Origin: Streptomyces qaidamensis
Lineage (GTDB): Bacteria; Actinomycetota; Actinomycetes; Streptomycetales; Streptomycetaceae
DNA length: 64,000 nucleotides
NCBI RefSeq assembly: GCF_001611795.1
Contig: NZ_CP015098.1
Span: 6,944,001 to 7,008,000 of the forward strand
Direction of reading: 5' to 3'
Part shown: positions 43,289 through 52,335 of the stretch, one piece after another
How positions within the stretch are numbered: the stretch's first letter is position 1
Layout of the letters: each line of letters starts with the position of its first letter
The notes under the pieces: generated by a model
The model's database searches: none
Told to the model about the DNA's origin: nothing
The model's input: the letters and a program-made list of their open reading frames with translations, nothing else
Made by a program: the position numbers and the translations under genes

Positions 43289-44677
43289 TCACAGGGAACC
43301 CAGCACTTTCGCCGCCGCCTTGCGGGCCGCCACCAGGACCGGGTCCCAGACCGGGGAGAACGGCGGGGCGTAGCCGAGATCCAGGGTCGTCATCTGTTCC
43401 GCCGTCATGCCCGCGGTGAGGGCGACCGCCGCGATGTCGACCCGCTTGCCCGCGCCCTCCCGGCCGACGATCTGGACGCCGAGCAGGCGGCCCGTGCGGT
43501 GCTCGGCGAGCATCTTGACCGTCATGGGGGAGGCGTTCGGGTAGTAGCCGGCGCGGCTGGTCGACTCGATGGTGACCGACTCGAAGCGCAGGCCCACCCG
43601 GTGGGCGTCCTTCTCGCGCAGGCCCGTGCGGGCGATCTCCAGGTCGCAGACCTTGCTGACCGCCGTGCCGACCACGCCCGGGAAGGTGGCGTAGCCGCCG
43701 CCGATGTTGGTGCCGATGACCTGGCCGTGCTTGTTGGCGTGGGTGCCCAGCGGGATGTGCCGGTCCTGGCCGGAGACCAGGTCGAGGACCTCGACGCAGT
43801 CGCCGCCCGCCCAGATGTTCTCGTGGCCGCGCACCCGCATCGAGCGGTCCGTGAGGAGACCGCCGTGCGGGCCCAGGGGGAGCCCGGCGGCCTGCGCCAG
43901 GGCCGTCTCGGGGCGGACGCCGATGCCGAGCACGACGACGTCCGCCGGGAACTCCCGGTCCTGGGTGACCACCGCCCGGACGCGTCCGTCCTCGCTCGTC
44001 AGGATCTTCGTGACCTCGGCGTCGTTCACCATCGTGATGCCCAGGCCCTCCATGGCCTCGTGCACCAGGCAGCCCATGTCGGGGTCGAGGGTCGACATGG
44101 GTTCGCTGCCGCGGTTGACGACCGTCACGTCGTAGCCGCGGTTGATGAGGGCCTCGGCCATCTCCACCCCGATGTAGCCGGCCCCGACGACCACCGCGCG
44201 GCGGCCCCGCGTGCCCTCCAGCGTGTCGAGGAGCGCCTGGCCGTCGTCCAGCGTCTGCACGCCGTGCACCCCGGCCGCGTCGGCCCCGGGCATGTCGGGC
44301 CGGATCGGCCGGGCGCCGGTCGCGATCACGAGCTGGTCGTACGACGTCCAGGACTCCTCGCCGGTGTCGACGTCACGCGCGCGTACCCGCTGCCCGTCGA
44401 GGTCCAGTTCCGTCACCTCGGTGCGCAGCCGCAGGCCGATGTCCCGGGCGCGGTGCTCCTCGGGGGTGCGGGCGATGAGCCGGTCCCGGTCGGTGACGTC
44501 GCCGCCGACCCAGTAGGGGATGCCGCACGCCGAGTACGACGTGAAGTGGCCCCGTTCGAACGCCACGATCTCCAGCTCGTCGGGGCCCTTCAGACGGCGC
44601 GCCTGCGACGCCGCGGACATGCCCGCGGCGTCGCCGCCGATGACGACCAGTCGCTCCCGTGCACGGCTCATGTTCAT
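43289..44677 (-). CDS. FAD-dependent pyridine nucleotide-disulfide oxidoreductase (CoA-disulfide reductase/NADH oxidase-like)
   Basis: 462 aa. FAD motif VVIGGDAAGMSAA at the N-terminus; the single redox Cys in SYSACGIPYWVGG (about Cys51), which is the CoADR/Nox-type catalytic cysteine; NAD(P) motif VVVGAGYIGVEMAEAL at about 165; FAD-binding GGDCVEV; and a C-terminal dimerisation domain. Family members reduce CoA disulfide or O2. It may guard the thiol pool, but the substrate is open. ATG 44677 or 44671; no SD. Confidence 0.88.
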   Translation of the reverse strand: MNMSRARERLVVIGGDAAGMSAASQARRLKGPDELEIVAFERGHFTSYSACGIPYWVGGDVTDRDRLIARTPEEHRARDIGLRLRTEVTELDLDGQRVRARDVDTGEESWTSYDQLVIATGARPIRPDMPGADAAGVHGVQTLDDGQALLDTLEGTRGRRAVVVGAGYIGVEMAEALINRGYDVTVVNRGSEPMSTLDPDMGCLVHEAMEGLGITMVNDAEVTKILTSEDGRVRAVVTQDREFPADVVVLGIGVRPETALAQAAGLPLGPHGGLLTDRSMRVRGHENIWAGGDCVEVLDLVSGQDRHIPLGTHANKHGQVIGTNIGGGYATFPGVVGTAVSKVCDLEIARTGLREKDAHRVGLRFESVTIESTSRAGYYPNASPMTVKMLAEHRTGRLLGVQIVGREGAGKRVDIAAVALTAGMTAEQMTTLDLGYAPPFSPVWDPVLVAARKAAAKVLGSL

Positions 44678-44735
44678 GCGAACACGCTACGGGAGACCGG
44701 CATTTCATTCCTGCTCGCCTCAGTCCTGACCTGCC

Positions 44736-45728
44736 TCAGTCCTGCTCGTCCGGGGTCCGGGGCCGCGCGGCCTCCGGCGCCGGCCGGGCCGTCGGCAGCG
44801 GGCCCAGGGCGGTCGTCGCGGGCGCGGGCGCGGGACGCCGCGGCAGGCGGGGGCGTACGACCCTCACCCAGAGCAGGACGATCAGCGCGGCCACCGCCGC
44901 GAACGGCAGCACGGCGCCGAAGGCCACCGCGAGCCAGCGCAGCATCGTCACGAACGCGTTCCAGCCGCCCGCGAGCGCGTCGACGAACCCCGGGTCGTCG
45001 TCCTTGGTCTCCTTCTGCACCGGGGTCTCGGACAGCGACAGGGTGATGGTGGCCAGGCTGGTGCGGTCCTTCAGGGACTCCTGACGGGCGAGCAGCGCCT
45101 CCAGGTCGGCCTGGCGGGTGCTCAGCTCGCCCTCCAGGGTCACCACGTCGCTGAGCTTGCCGGCCCGGTCCATCAGTTCGCGGATCCGGGCCACGCTGGC
45201 GCGCTGGGTCTTGATGCGGCTCTCCACGTCCACGACCTGGTCGGTGACGTCCTCGGCCTTCGCGCTGCGGTCGAGGAGTTTGCCGGTGCCCTCCAGTTCG
45301 GCGAGGACCTCGTCGTACTTCTCGACGGGCACGCGCAGCACGACCTGGGTGCGCTCGCGGCCCTCGGCGTCCCGGGTGGTGGTCTCGTTGCCGACGTAGC
45401 CGCCCGCGTTCTCGGTGCCGGTGCGGGCCTGCTCCAGGGCCTTGGGGACGTCCTTGACCTGCACGGTCAGGGAGGCCGTGCGGATGATGTGGCTCGCGAT
45501 GACCTTCGGCGGCGCCGGGGCCCCGGCGCCGCTCTTGGCGCCCTCGGGGGCCGCCTCCGCCGAGCCGGCCTTGTCGTCCGCCCGGGACGCGGCGACCCCG
45601 CGGTCGGCGGCGGAACCGCTGCCGCCGTCGTCGTCCTGGGCGCTGCACCCGGTGACCGCGAGAGCGGCGGCCAGCAGGAGCGCGGCCAGGGCCGGGGCGG
45701 GGCGTCGTACGGATCGTCGTGTGCGCAT
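44736..45728 (-). CDS. DUF4349 lipoprotein with C-terminal TM helix
   Basis: 330 aa. Signal with lipobox VTGC, and a Ser/Gly/Ala-rich linker. The DUF4349 domain (about 78-245) contains a long helical region (VDVESRIKTQRASVARIREL … LEALLARQESLKDRT), probably coiled coil. One TM helix (LPFAAVAALIVLLWVRVV, about 275) is followed by an Arg/Pro tail. Its role is unknown; members are envelope-associated. Divergent from hemY, 157 bp apart. Confidence 0.85.
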   Translation of the reverse strand: MRTRRSVRRPAPALAALLLAAALAVTGCSAQDDDGGSGSAADRGVAASRADDKAGSAEAAPEGAKSGAGAPAPPKVIASHIIRTASLTVQVKDVPKALEQARTGTENAGGYVGNETTTRDAEGRERTQVVLRVPVEKYDEVLAELEGTGKLLDRSAKAEDVTDQVVDVESRIKTQRASVARIRELMDRAGKLSDVVTLEGELSTRQADLEALLARQESLKDRTSLATITLSLSETPVQKETKDDDPGFVDALAGGWNAFVTMLRWLAVAFGAVLPFAAVAALIVLLWVRVVRPRLPRRPAPAPATTALGPLPTARPAPEAARPRTPDEQD

Positions 45729-45885
45729 GCGGCATCCCCCGAGGGTCGATTGTGCTGACGCTTCTTCGACGCCCGGACGGGGCCGGACGTTTGGCCCGGG
45801 ACGGTTCCGATGCGGTCACGGTCGGGACTCGTGAAGGACACCGGGGCGCGGCGGCGCTGTCGGTGGGGTCTGAGAGGCTGGGGCC

Positions 45886-47331
45886 ATGCGCGAAGTTCAA
45901 GGGCAGGTCGTCGTCATCGGGGCGGGCATCGCCGGGCTGGCAGCCGCACACCGGCTGCTGGAGCGCGGGGCGCGGGTGACCGTGCTGGAGGCCTCCGGCC
46001 GGGTCGGCGGCAAGCTGCTGCCCGGGGAGGTCGCGGGTGCGCGCGTGGACCTCGGCGCCGAGTCGATGCTGGCCCGCCGCCCCGAGGCGGTGGCGCTCGC
46101 GCGCGAGGTGGGCCTCGCCGACCGCCTCCGGCCCCCGGCCACGGCGACCGCCTCGCTCTGGACCCGCGGCGCCCTGCGCCCCTTCCCCAAGGGCCATGTG
46201 ATGGGCGTGCCGGGCACCGCGTCCGCCCTGGCCGGCGTGGTCTCCGAGGAGGGTCTCGCCCGCATCGGGCGGGACGCCGAGCTGCCCCGCACCGAGGTCG
46301 GCGACGACGTGGCGGTGGGGGAGTACGTGGCGCAGCGCCTCGGCCGCGAGGTCGTCGACCGCCTGCTGGAGCCCATGCTGGGCGGGGTGTACGCGGGTGA
46401 CGCGTACCGCATCTCCATGCGCTCGGCCGTCCCGCAGCTCTTCCAGGTGGCCCGGACCCACACCTCCCTGACGGAAGGGGTCCGCGAGCTCCAGGCCAGG
46501 GCCGCCGCGGATCGGCAGACCGGCCCGGTGTTCATGGGCATCCGCGGCGGCATCGGCACCCTGCCGCTCGCCGTCGCCGAGTCGGTCCGCGCGCGCGGGG
46601 GCGAGATCCTGACCCGGACGCCGGTGACGGAGCTGCGCCGCACCCCCGAAGGCGGCTGGCAGGTCCGCTCCGGGGAGCGGGAGTGGCTCGCGGACGCCGT
46701 GGTCCTCGCCGCCCCGGCCCCCGCCGCCGCCCGGCTGCTGCGCGCCGAGAACCCGGCGGCCGCCGCCGAGCTCGACGGCGTCGAGTACGCCTCCATGGCC
46801 CTGATCACCCTCGCCTACCGCCGCTCCGGGACGGCCCTGCCCGACGGCAGCGGCTTCCTCGTGCCGCCGGTCGACGGGCGCACCATCAAGGCGTCCACCT
46901 TCGCCTCGCAGAAATGGGGCTGGATCGCCGACGAGAACCCGGACCTCGTCGTCCTGCGCACCTCCGTCGGACGGTACGGCGAGACGGAGATCCTCCAGCG
47001 CGACGACACCGAACTGGTCGACGTCTCCCGGCAGGACCTGAAGGCGGCGACCGGCCTCGACGCCACACCCGTCGCGACCCGCGTCACCCGCTGGGACGAC
47101 GGCCTGCCCCAGTACCCCGTCGGCCACCACGCGCGCGTGGCCCGCGTCCGCGAGCACATCGCCCGGCTCCCCGGCCTCGCGGTCTGCGGCGCCCCCTACG
47201 ACGGCGTCGGCATCCCGGCCTGCATCGCGAGCGCCTACGCGGCCGTGGACCAGATCCGGGGCGACCTGCGCGGTGTGCAGGAGCTCACCGCCCACCCGGT
47301 GCAGAGTCTGCACGGCGGAGCAGGAGAATGA
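45886..47331 (+). CDS. hemY: Coproporphyrinogen III oxidase / protoporphyrinogen oxidase (HemY/CgoX)
   Basis: 481 aa flavoprotein. Dinucleotide motif VIGAGIAGLAAAHRLLERGA at the start, with the GG motif RVGGKL after it; monoamine-oxidase-like C-terminal motif GVGIPACIASAYAAVDQI. In Actinobacteria this enzyme oxidises coproporphyrinogen III to coproporphyrin III, using O2, in the coproporphyrin-dependent haem route, because HemQ follows 4 bp later. ATG start. It receives the product of HemE, encoded 6 kb upstream. Confidence 0.93.
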   Translation: MREVQGQVVVIGAGIAGLAAAHRLLERGARVTVLEASGRVGGKLLPGEVAGARVDLGAESMLARRPEAVALAREVGLADRLRPPATATASLWTRGALRPFPKGHVMGVPGTASALAGVVSEEGLARIGRDAELPRTEVGDDVAVGEYVAQRLGREVVDRLLEPMLGGVYAGDAYRISMRSAVPQLFQVARTHTSLTEGVRELQARAAADRQTGPVFMGIRGGIGTLPLAVAESVRARGGEILTRTPVTELRRTPEGGWQVRSGEREWLADAVVLAAPAPAAARLLRAENPAAAAELDGVEYASMALITLAYRRSGTALPDGSGFLVPPVDGRTIKASTFASQKWGWIADENPDLVVLRTSVGRYGETEILQRDDTELVDVSRQDLKAATGLDATPVATRVTRWDDGLPQYPVGHHARVARVREHIARLPGLAVCGAPYDGVGIPACIASAYAAVDQIRGDLRGVQELTAHPVQSLHGGAGE

Positions 47332-47335
47332 GGCC

Positions 47336-48067
47336 ATGAGCAACGACGCCCCCTCCCCCGAGTCCGGCAGGATCCCGAACAAGGGCAAGCTGGCCAAGGA
47401 CCTCAACGAGGTCATCCGCTATACGCTCTGGTCCGTCTTCAAGCTGAAGGACGTGCTCCCCGAGGACCGCGCCGGGTACGCCGGCGAGGTTCAGGAGCTG
47501 TTCGACCAGCTCGCCGCCAAGGACGTGACCATCCGCGGCACGTACGACGTCTCGGGCCTGCGCGCCGACGCCGACCTCATGATCTGGTGGCACGCGGAGA
47601 CCAGCGACGCGCTGCAGGAGGCGTACAACCTCTTCCGCCGGACGAAGCTGGGCCGCGCCCTGGAGCCCGTCTGGTCGAACATGGCGCTGCACCGCCCCGC
47701 CGAGTTCAACCGCGCGCACATCCCGGCGTTCCTCGCCGACGAGACGCCCCGCGATTACGTGAGCGTCTACCCCTTCGTGCGCTCCTACGACTGGTACCTG
47801 CTGCCGGACGAGGACCGCCGCCGCATGCTCGCCGACCACGGCAAGATGGCCCGCGGCTACCCGGACGTGCGCGCCAACACCGTCGCCTCGTTCTCCCTCG
47901 GCGACTACGAGTGGATCCTCGCCTTCGAGGCCGACGAGCTGTACCGCATCGTCGACCTCATGCGTCATCTGCGCGCCTCGGAGGCCCGTATGCATGTCCG
48001 CGAGGAGGTGCCGTTCTACACGGGCCGCCGCAAGGACATCGCCGAGCTGGTCGCCTCTCTGGCCTGA
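47336..48067 (+). CDS. hemQ: Coproheme decarboxylase (HemQ/ChdC)
   Basis: 243 aa, chlorite-dismutase fold. Converts iron-coproporphyrin III to haem b with H2O2, the last step of the Gram-positive haem pathway. The conserved segment RDYVSVYPFVRSYDWYLL carries the catalytic Tyr; ADHGKMARGYPDVRANTVASFSLGDYEW follows. ATG 47336 with GGAG 11 nt upstream, 4 bp after hemY stops: one operon. It abuts the convergent peptidase gene with no spacer. Confidence 0.95.
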   Translation: MSNDAPSPESGRIPNKGKLAKDLNEVIRYTLWSVFKLKDVLPEDRAGYAGEVQELFDQLAAKDVTIRGTYDVSGLRADADLMIWWHAETSDALQEAYNLFRRTKLGRALEPVWSNMALHRPAEFNRAHIPAFLADETPRDYVSVYPFVRSYDWYLLPDEDRRRMLADHGKMARGYPDVRANTVASFSLGDYEWILAFEADELYRIVDLMRHLRASEARMHVREEVPFYTGRRKDIAELVASLA

Positions 48068-49678
48068 TCAGCGGATGCGTTCGACGGCCCCGGCCCGCTC
48101 CGGGACCGTCGGCTTCGGCTTCGGCTCGGCGTGCGGGGCGCACTCCGCGCGCCGTCCCGGCAGCCGGCCCTCCAGCAGATACGCCTCCATGTGGCCGTTG
48201 ACGCAGGCGTTCGGCCCGCCCGCCAGCCCGTGGGCGCCGGCGTCCCGCTCCGTCACCAGCACCGAGCCGGCGAGGCGGTCGCGCAGTTCGAGGGCGCCGT
48301 CGTACGGCGTGGCGGCGTCCCGCTCGGCGGCCAGGATCAGCGTCGGCGGCAGCTCGCCCGGCCCGGTGCCGACGTCGAGCGGCCGCTGCCGGGGCGCCCT
48401 CCAGTAGGCGCACGGCAGGTTCGTCCACACGTTGTCCCAGGTCTCGAAGGGCGCCACCCGCGCGAGCCGGGTGTTGTCCCGGTCCCACACCCGCCAGTCC
48501 GTCGGCCAGGGGGCGTCGTTGCACTCGACGGCCAGGTAGACCGCGCGTGAGTTCTCCGCCTCGGCCGCCGCCTCCGGATGCTGCTCCGCCTGCTCGACCA
48601 GCGGCTTGGGGTCGCCCCTGAGGTACGCCGACAGCGCGTGCGCGCGGTGCGGCCACTGGTCGTCGTAGTACCCGGCCTGCAGGAACGCCCCCTGCAACTG
48701 TCCCGGTCCGACCTTCCCGCCGGCCGGCTCCGCGGCCAGCCTCGCGCTCGCCCGCTCGTAGCTGCGCAGCACCTCCCGCGCGGTCCTGCCCAGCCCGTAG
48801 ACGTCGTCGTGCCGGGCGATCCAGGCCCGGAAGTCCGCCCAGCGGCGCTCGAACGCCGCCGACTGCGCGAGGTTGTTGCGGTACCAGATCCGCCCGGGGC
48901 CGGGGTGGACCACCGAGTCGAACACCATCCGCCGTACGTGCGCGGGGAACAGCGTCGCGTACAGGGCACCGAAGTAGGTGCCGTACGACGAGCCCATGAA
49001 GGTCAGCCGCTGCTCGCCGAGCGCGGCGCGCAACACGTCGAGGTCACGGGCGTTGTTCAGCGAGTGGTAGTGCCGCAGCGCCTCGCCGGTCCGCTCGGCG
49101 CAGCCGCGCGCGTACGCCCGCGCCTGCGCGATGCGTCCCCGCTTGTACGACTCCGAGGGGTGGGACGGCGCCTGCGAGGGCCCGCCGAAGAACTGCTTCG
49201 GGTCCTTGCACGACAGCGGCGCCGAACGGCCGACGCCGCGCGGGGCGTAGCCGACGAGGTCGTAGGCGGCCGCGATCCGCTTCCACCCGGGGAGCAGGCC
49301 GATGAGCGGGAAGTACAGGCCGGTGGCGCCGGGACCGCCCGGGTTGTGGACGAGGGCGCCCTGCCGGGGGACCTTGTGCTTGCTGTTGTGGGGGTCCTTC
49401 TGTGTGGCCCGGGCCCTGCTGACGGAGAGTTCGATCTGCCGGCCGTCGGGGCGGGCGTAGTCCAGCGGGACGCTCACCGTGCCGCACTGCATGCTGCCCG
49501 GCAGGTCCTGCGCGTCGGGGCACGGGCCGAAGGCGACACCGGCCGCCTTCGCGCGCGCGGCGGCCACGGCGGTGCCGCGTCGCTCGGCCGCCCCCGTGCG
49601 GTCCTCGGTGTCCGGCGCCGCGGTGAGGGTGCTCAGCAGCAACGACCCGGCGGCCGAGTAGAGGAGGGCGGCTCTCAT
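48068..49678 (-). CDS. Secreted alpha/beta-hydrolase peptidase (tripeptidyl aminopeptidase, S33)
   Basis: 536 aa. Signal peptide about 1-20. The alpha/beta-hydrolase core has GGPGATG (oxyanion), the nucleophile elbow GSSYGT (Ser about 230), Asp in ERDAATP (about 451) and His in AGAHGLAGG (about 482). A TAP-type C-terminal domain with Cys pairs fits tripeptidyl aminopeptidases (SlpD/E/Tap) of Streptomyces. It removes N-terminal peptides from secreted proteins. ATG 49678 with AAGGGA 6 nt upstream. Confidence 0.88.
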   Translation of the reverse strand: MRAALLYSAAGSLLLSTLTAAPDTEDRTGAAERRGTAVAAARAKAAGVAFGPCPDAQDLPGSMQCGTVSVPLDYARPDGRQIELSVSRARATQKDPHNSKHKVPRQGALVHNPGGPGATGLYFPLIGLLPGWKRIAAAYDLVGYAPRGVGRSAPLSCKDPKQFFGGPSQAPSHPSESYKRGRIAQARAYARGCAERTGEALRHYHSLNNARDLDVLRAALGEQRLTFMGSSYGTYFGALYATLFPAHVRRMVFDSVVHPGPGRIWYRNNLAQSAAFERRWADFRAWIARHDDVYGLGRTAREVLRSYERASARLAAEPAGGKVGPGQLQGAFLQAGYYDDQWPHRAHALSAYLRGDPKPLVEQAEQHPEAAAEAENSRAVYLAVECNDAPWPTDWRVWDRDNTRLARVAPFETWDNVWTNLPCAYWRAPRQRPLDVGTGPGELPPTLILAAERDAATPYDGALELRDRLAGSVLVTERDAGAHGLAGGPNACVNGHMEAYLLEGRLPGRRAECAPHAEPKPKPTVPERAGAVERIR

Positions 49679-49792
49679 CGCGTATCCCTTCGGTGCACGG
49701 TGGCGACGAAAGGGATGTTTCGTCCGGCGCGGGGGGAAGGCAAGCACCGTCGGCCGGTGTCGGGCCCGATGCCTCTGTGCGCCCCCGGTCCG

Positions 49793-50563
49793 TCAGTCGT
49801 GCGACTCGCGGTGCGTGAACGCGGCCCGCAGATCCGGTTCGCCGATCGCGCCGACGCCCCGCACGGCCACCGACGTGAGGTACGTGCGGTCGTCGGCGGC
49901 GCCGTCAGCGGTCCGGGTCAGCCCGCCGAGCAGCCGCTGTCCGGCCGGGGAGGCCCAGCGCGAGTAGGGGTGGATCTCGACCCGCGCGACGGTCAGGCAG
50001 CTCAGGGTCAGGGCCAGGGGCAGCGCGAACCACAGGGCGACCAGGTGCCGCGGCATGTCCGGCGGAGCGGGCGTCAGCAACGCGGCCACTCCCAGCCCGA
50101 GGACGGCGACGGCCGCGACCCGCACCTGCCGTACGGCCGCCGTGACCGTCGTACGGGCGCTGTCCGGCACCGCGAGCCCCGCGCGGACCAGCCCCTCGGC
50201 GATCCCGCGCACCGCCTCCGCCGTGGCGGCCGTGGCCCGCACCGGCGCGATACGGGACTGCCCTTCGGGGCCTATGGCCCCTATCACCGAGCGCTCCATC
50301 TCATCCCGCCCACGCGGGTCGACGACCGTGGCCCAGCCGGTGTGGGCCAGCAGCAGACGGCGCTGGCGCGCCATGGCGACCAGGGTCACGTCGGCGACCC
50401 GCCGGGGGCCGCCGGAGAGGAACGCCGCCTCGTACAGCGTGAGTTCACGACCCCGGCCGGTGTCCGCGTCCACGGCCGCGGCCCGAACGGCGGCCAGACA
50501 CAGGCGCGTACACGCGGTGCCGGCCACGGCCCAGGCCGCCAGCAGGAAAAGAACCCAGAGCAT
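49793..50563 (-). CDS. TIGR04222-like membrane protein
   Basis: 256 aa. N-terminal TM helix (MLWVLFLLAAWAVAGTACT), then a soluble domain with ELTLYEAAFLSGGPRRVADVTLVAMARQRRL and VVDPRGRDEMERSVIGAIGPEG, which I associate with the TIGR04222 family, and two more TM segments (about 160-205). Many members end in a Gly/Cys-rich low-complexity tail; this one ends in ordinary sequence (AAFTHRESHD). Start: ATG 50563; no SD is visible, and upstream lie two direct repeats. Function unknown. Confidence 0.75.
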   Translation of the reverse strand: MLWVLFLLAAWAVAGTACTRLCLAAVRAAAVDADTGRGRELTLYEAAFLSGGPRRVADVTLVAMARQRRLLLAHTGWATVVDPRGRDEMERSVIGAIGPEGQSRIAPVRATAATAEAVRGIAEGLVRAGLAVPDSARTTVTAAVRQVRVAAVAVLGLGVAALLTPAPPDMPRHLVALWFALPLALTLSCLTVARVEIHPYSRWASPAGQRLLGGLTRTADGAADDRTYLTSVAVRGVGAIGEPDLRAAFTHRESHD

Positions 50564-50564
50564 A

Positions 50565-50581
50565 TGTTGTTTGTATGTGAC
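50565..50581. repeat. Direct repeat TGTTGT-NN-GTATGTGAC, copy 1
   Basis: Directly abuts the start of the TIGR04222-like gene and recurs at 50625-50641, exactly 60 bp away. It looks like a paired protein-binding site in the promoter of the minus-strand gene. Confidence 0.55.
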
Positions 50582-50624
50582 ACGATCCCGAAAACACCAT
50601 GCCTCGTTCACGATCCGGACGCAG

Positions 50625-50641
50625 TGTTGTCGGTATGTGAC
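50625..50641. repeat. Direct repeat TGTTGT-NN-GTATGTGAC, copy 2
   Basis: Second copy, identical except at the two N positions, between the divergent TIGR04222-like and aldehyde dehydrogenase genes. Confidence 0.55.
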
Positions 50642-50831
50642 GTTCCGTTTCTCTCCGGTGGCGGTCCGTAGACGGCCGGCGCCGTGCGCCGGGCGACTAG
50701 CCCAGCCGGGTCCTCTGGGCCGTCCGGACGTCGTCGCGACGGTGTGCCCCGTGGCCGCCACCCCTCCGATGGGCCATGTTGCTGACCGTCGAGCCGATCG
50801 GGCTCCGGACGGACGCGAAGGAGGCCCCGCG

Positions 50832-52298
50832 GTGGGTGAGCTGTACATCGACGGCGAGTGGACACAGGCGGCGGCCGGCGGGCGCCGGGACGTGATCAAC
50901 CCCTATGACGCCTCGGTCGTCACCACCGTCGACGAGGCCGACGCCACCGACGTCGACCGCGCGGTGCGCGCCGCCCGGCGCGCCTTCGCCGAGGAGGACT
51001 GGGCGAACGCCCCCTCGCGCCGCCGGGCCGACCTCCTGCTGCGCGTGCACGACCTGCTGCTGCGCGACCGGGAGGACATCGCGCGCACCGAGACGCTCGA
51101 CACCGGCAAGACACTCACCGAGGCCCGCATCGACGTGGAGGACGTGGCGAACGCCTTCCGCTACTTCGCCGAACTCGCGGGCAAGGACGGCGGCCGGGTC
51201 GTCGACGTCGGCCCGGACGTCCTCAGCCGCGTCGTCTACCAGCCCGTCGGCGTGTGCGCGCTCATCGCCCCCTGGAACTACCCGCTGTTGCAGGCCTCCT
51301 GGAAGGTCGCGCCCGCGCTCGCCGCCGGCAACACCTTCGTCCTCAAGCCCAGCGAGACCACCCCGCTCACCACGATCGCCATGATCCGGCTCATCGAGGA
51401 GGCCGGCGCCCCGCCCGGCGTCGCCAACCTGGTGCTCGGCTCCGGGGCGAGTGTCGGCGCGGCCCTGACCGGCCACCCCGACGTCGACCTGGTCTCCTTC
51501 ACCGGCGGCCTGAACACCGGACGGGCCATCATGGCCAGTGCCGCCGACGGGCCGCGGAACATCGCCCTGGAACTGGGCGGCAAGAACCCCAACATCGTCT
51601 TCGCCGACGCCGACTTCGAGGCCGCCGTCGACTACGCCCTGGACGCCGCCTTCCTGCACTCCGGGCAGGTCTGCTCGGCCGGTTCACGCCTGCTCGTCGA
51701 GGACTCCCTGCACGACCGGTTCGTCGAGGCCTACGCCGAGCGCGCCCGGGCGATCCGGCTCGGCAACGGCCTGGAGGAGGGCACCGAGAGCGGCCCGCTC
51801 AGCTCCGCCGAGCACCGCGAGAAGGTCGAGGGCTACATCGCCGTCGCCCGGGAGGAGGGCGCCCGGCTCGTCACCGGCGGCGCCCGGCCCGACGACCCGG
51901 CCCTCAGCCGCGGGTTCTTCCTGCTGCCGACGATCTTCGCCGACTGCGACCGGTCCATGCGCATCGTCCAGGAGGAGGTCTTCGGCCCGGTCGTCACCGT
52001 CGAGCGCTTCCGCACCGAGGACGAGGCGGTGGAGCTGGCCAACGACACCCGCTACGGCCTCGCCGGCGGCGTGTGGACCTCCGACGCGAGCCGCGCCCAG
52101 CGCGTCGCCCAGCGGCTGCGGCACGGCACCGTGTGGATCAACGACTTCCACCCCTACGTGCCGCAGGCCGAGTGGGGCGGCTTCGGCCGCTCCGGCGTCG
52201 GACGCGAGCTCGGCCCGACAGGGCTGCGCGAGTACCAGGAGGCCAAGCACATCTACCAGAACCTCGCCCCCGCCCCCTCCGGCTGGTTCAAGGGCTGA
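50832..52298 (+). CDS. betB: Betaine-aldehyde dehydrogenase family enzyme
   Basis: 488 aa NAD(P)-dependent aldehyde dehydrogenase. Catalytic Glu in ELGGKNPN (Glu247) and nucleophilic Cys in SGQVCSAG (Cys281); VCALIAPWNYPL and the C-terminal EEVFGPVV are also canonical. Sequence style and the downstream GMC oxidase point to oxidation of betaine aldehyde to glycine betaine, an osmoprotectant; other aldehydes are possible. GTG start after AAGGAGG. First gene of a cassette not seen in the S. coelicolor order as I recall it. Confidence 0.85.
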   Translation: MGELYIDGEWTQAAAGGRRDVINPYDASVVTTVDEADATDVDRAVRAARRAFAEEDWANAPSRRRADLLLRVHDLLLRDREDIARTETLDTGKTLTEARIDVEDVANAFRYFAELAGKDGGRVVDVGPDVLSRVVYQPVGVCALIAPWNYPLLQASWKVAPALAAGNTFVLKPSETTPLTTIAMIRLIEEAGAPPGVANLVLGSGASVGAALTGHPDVDLVSFTGGLNTGRAIMASAADGPRNIALELGGKNPNIVFADADFEAAVDYALDAAFLHSGQVCSAGSRLLVEDSLHDRFVEAYAERARAIRLGNGLEEGTESGPLSSAEHREKVEGYIAVAREEGARLVTGGARPDDPALSRGFFLLPTIFADCDRSMRIVQEEVFGPVVTVERFRTEDEAVELANDTRYGLAGGVWTSDASRAQRVAQRLRHGTVWINDFHPYVPQAEWGGFGRSGVGRELGPTGLREYQEAKHIYQNLAPAPSGWFKG

Positions 52299-52335
52299 CC
52301 CGCACGCCACACCTCACCACCAGGAAAGGCACGGC

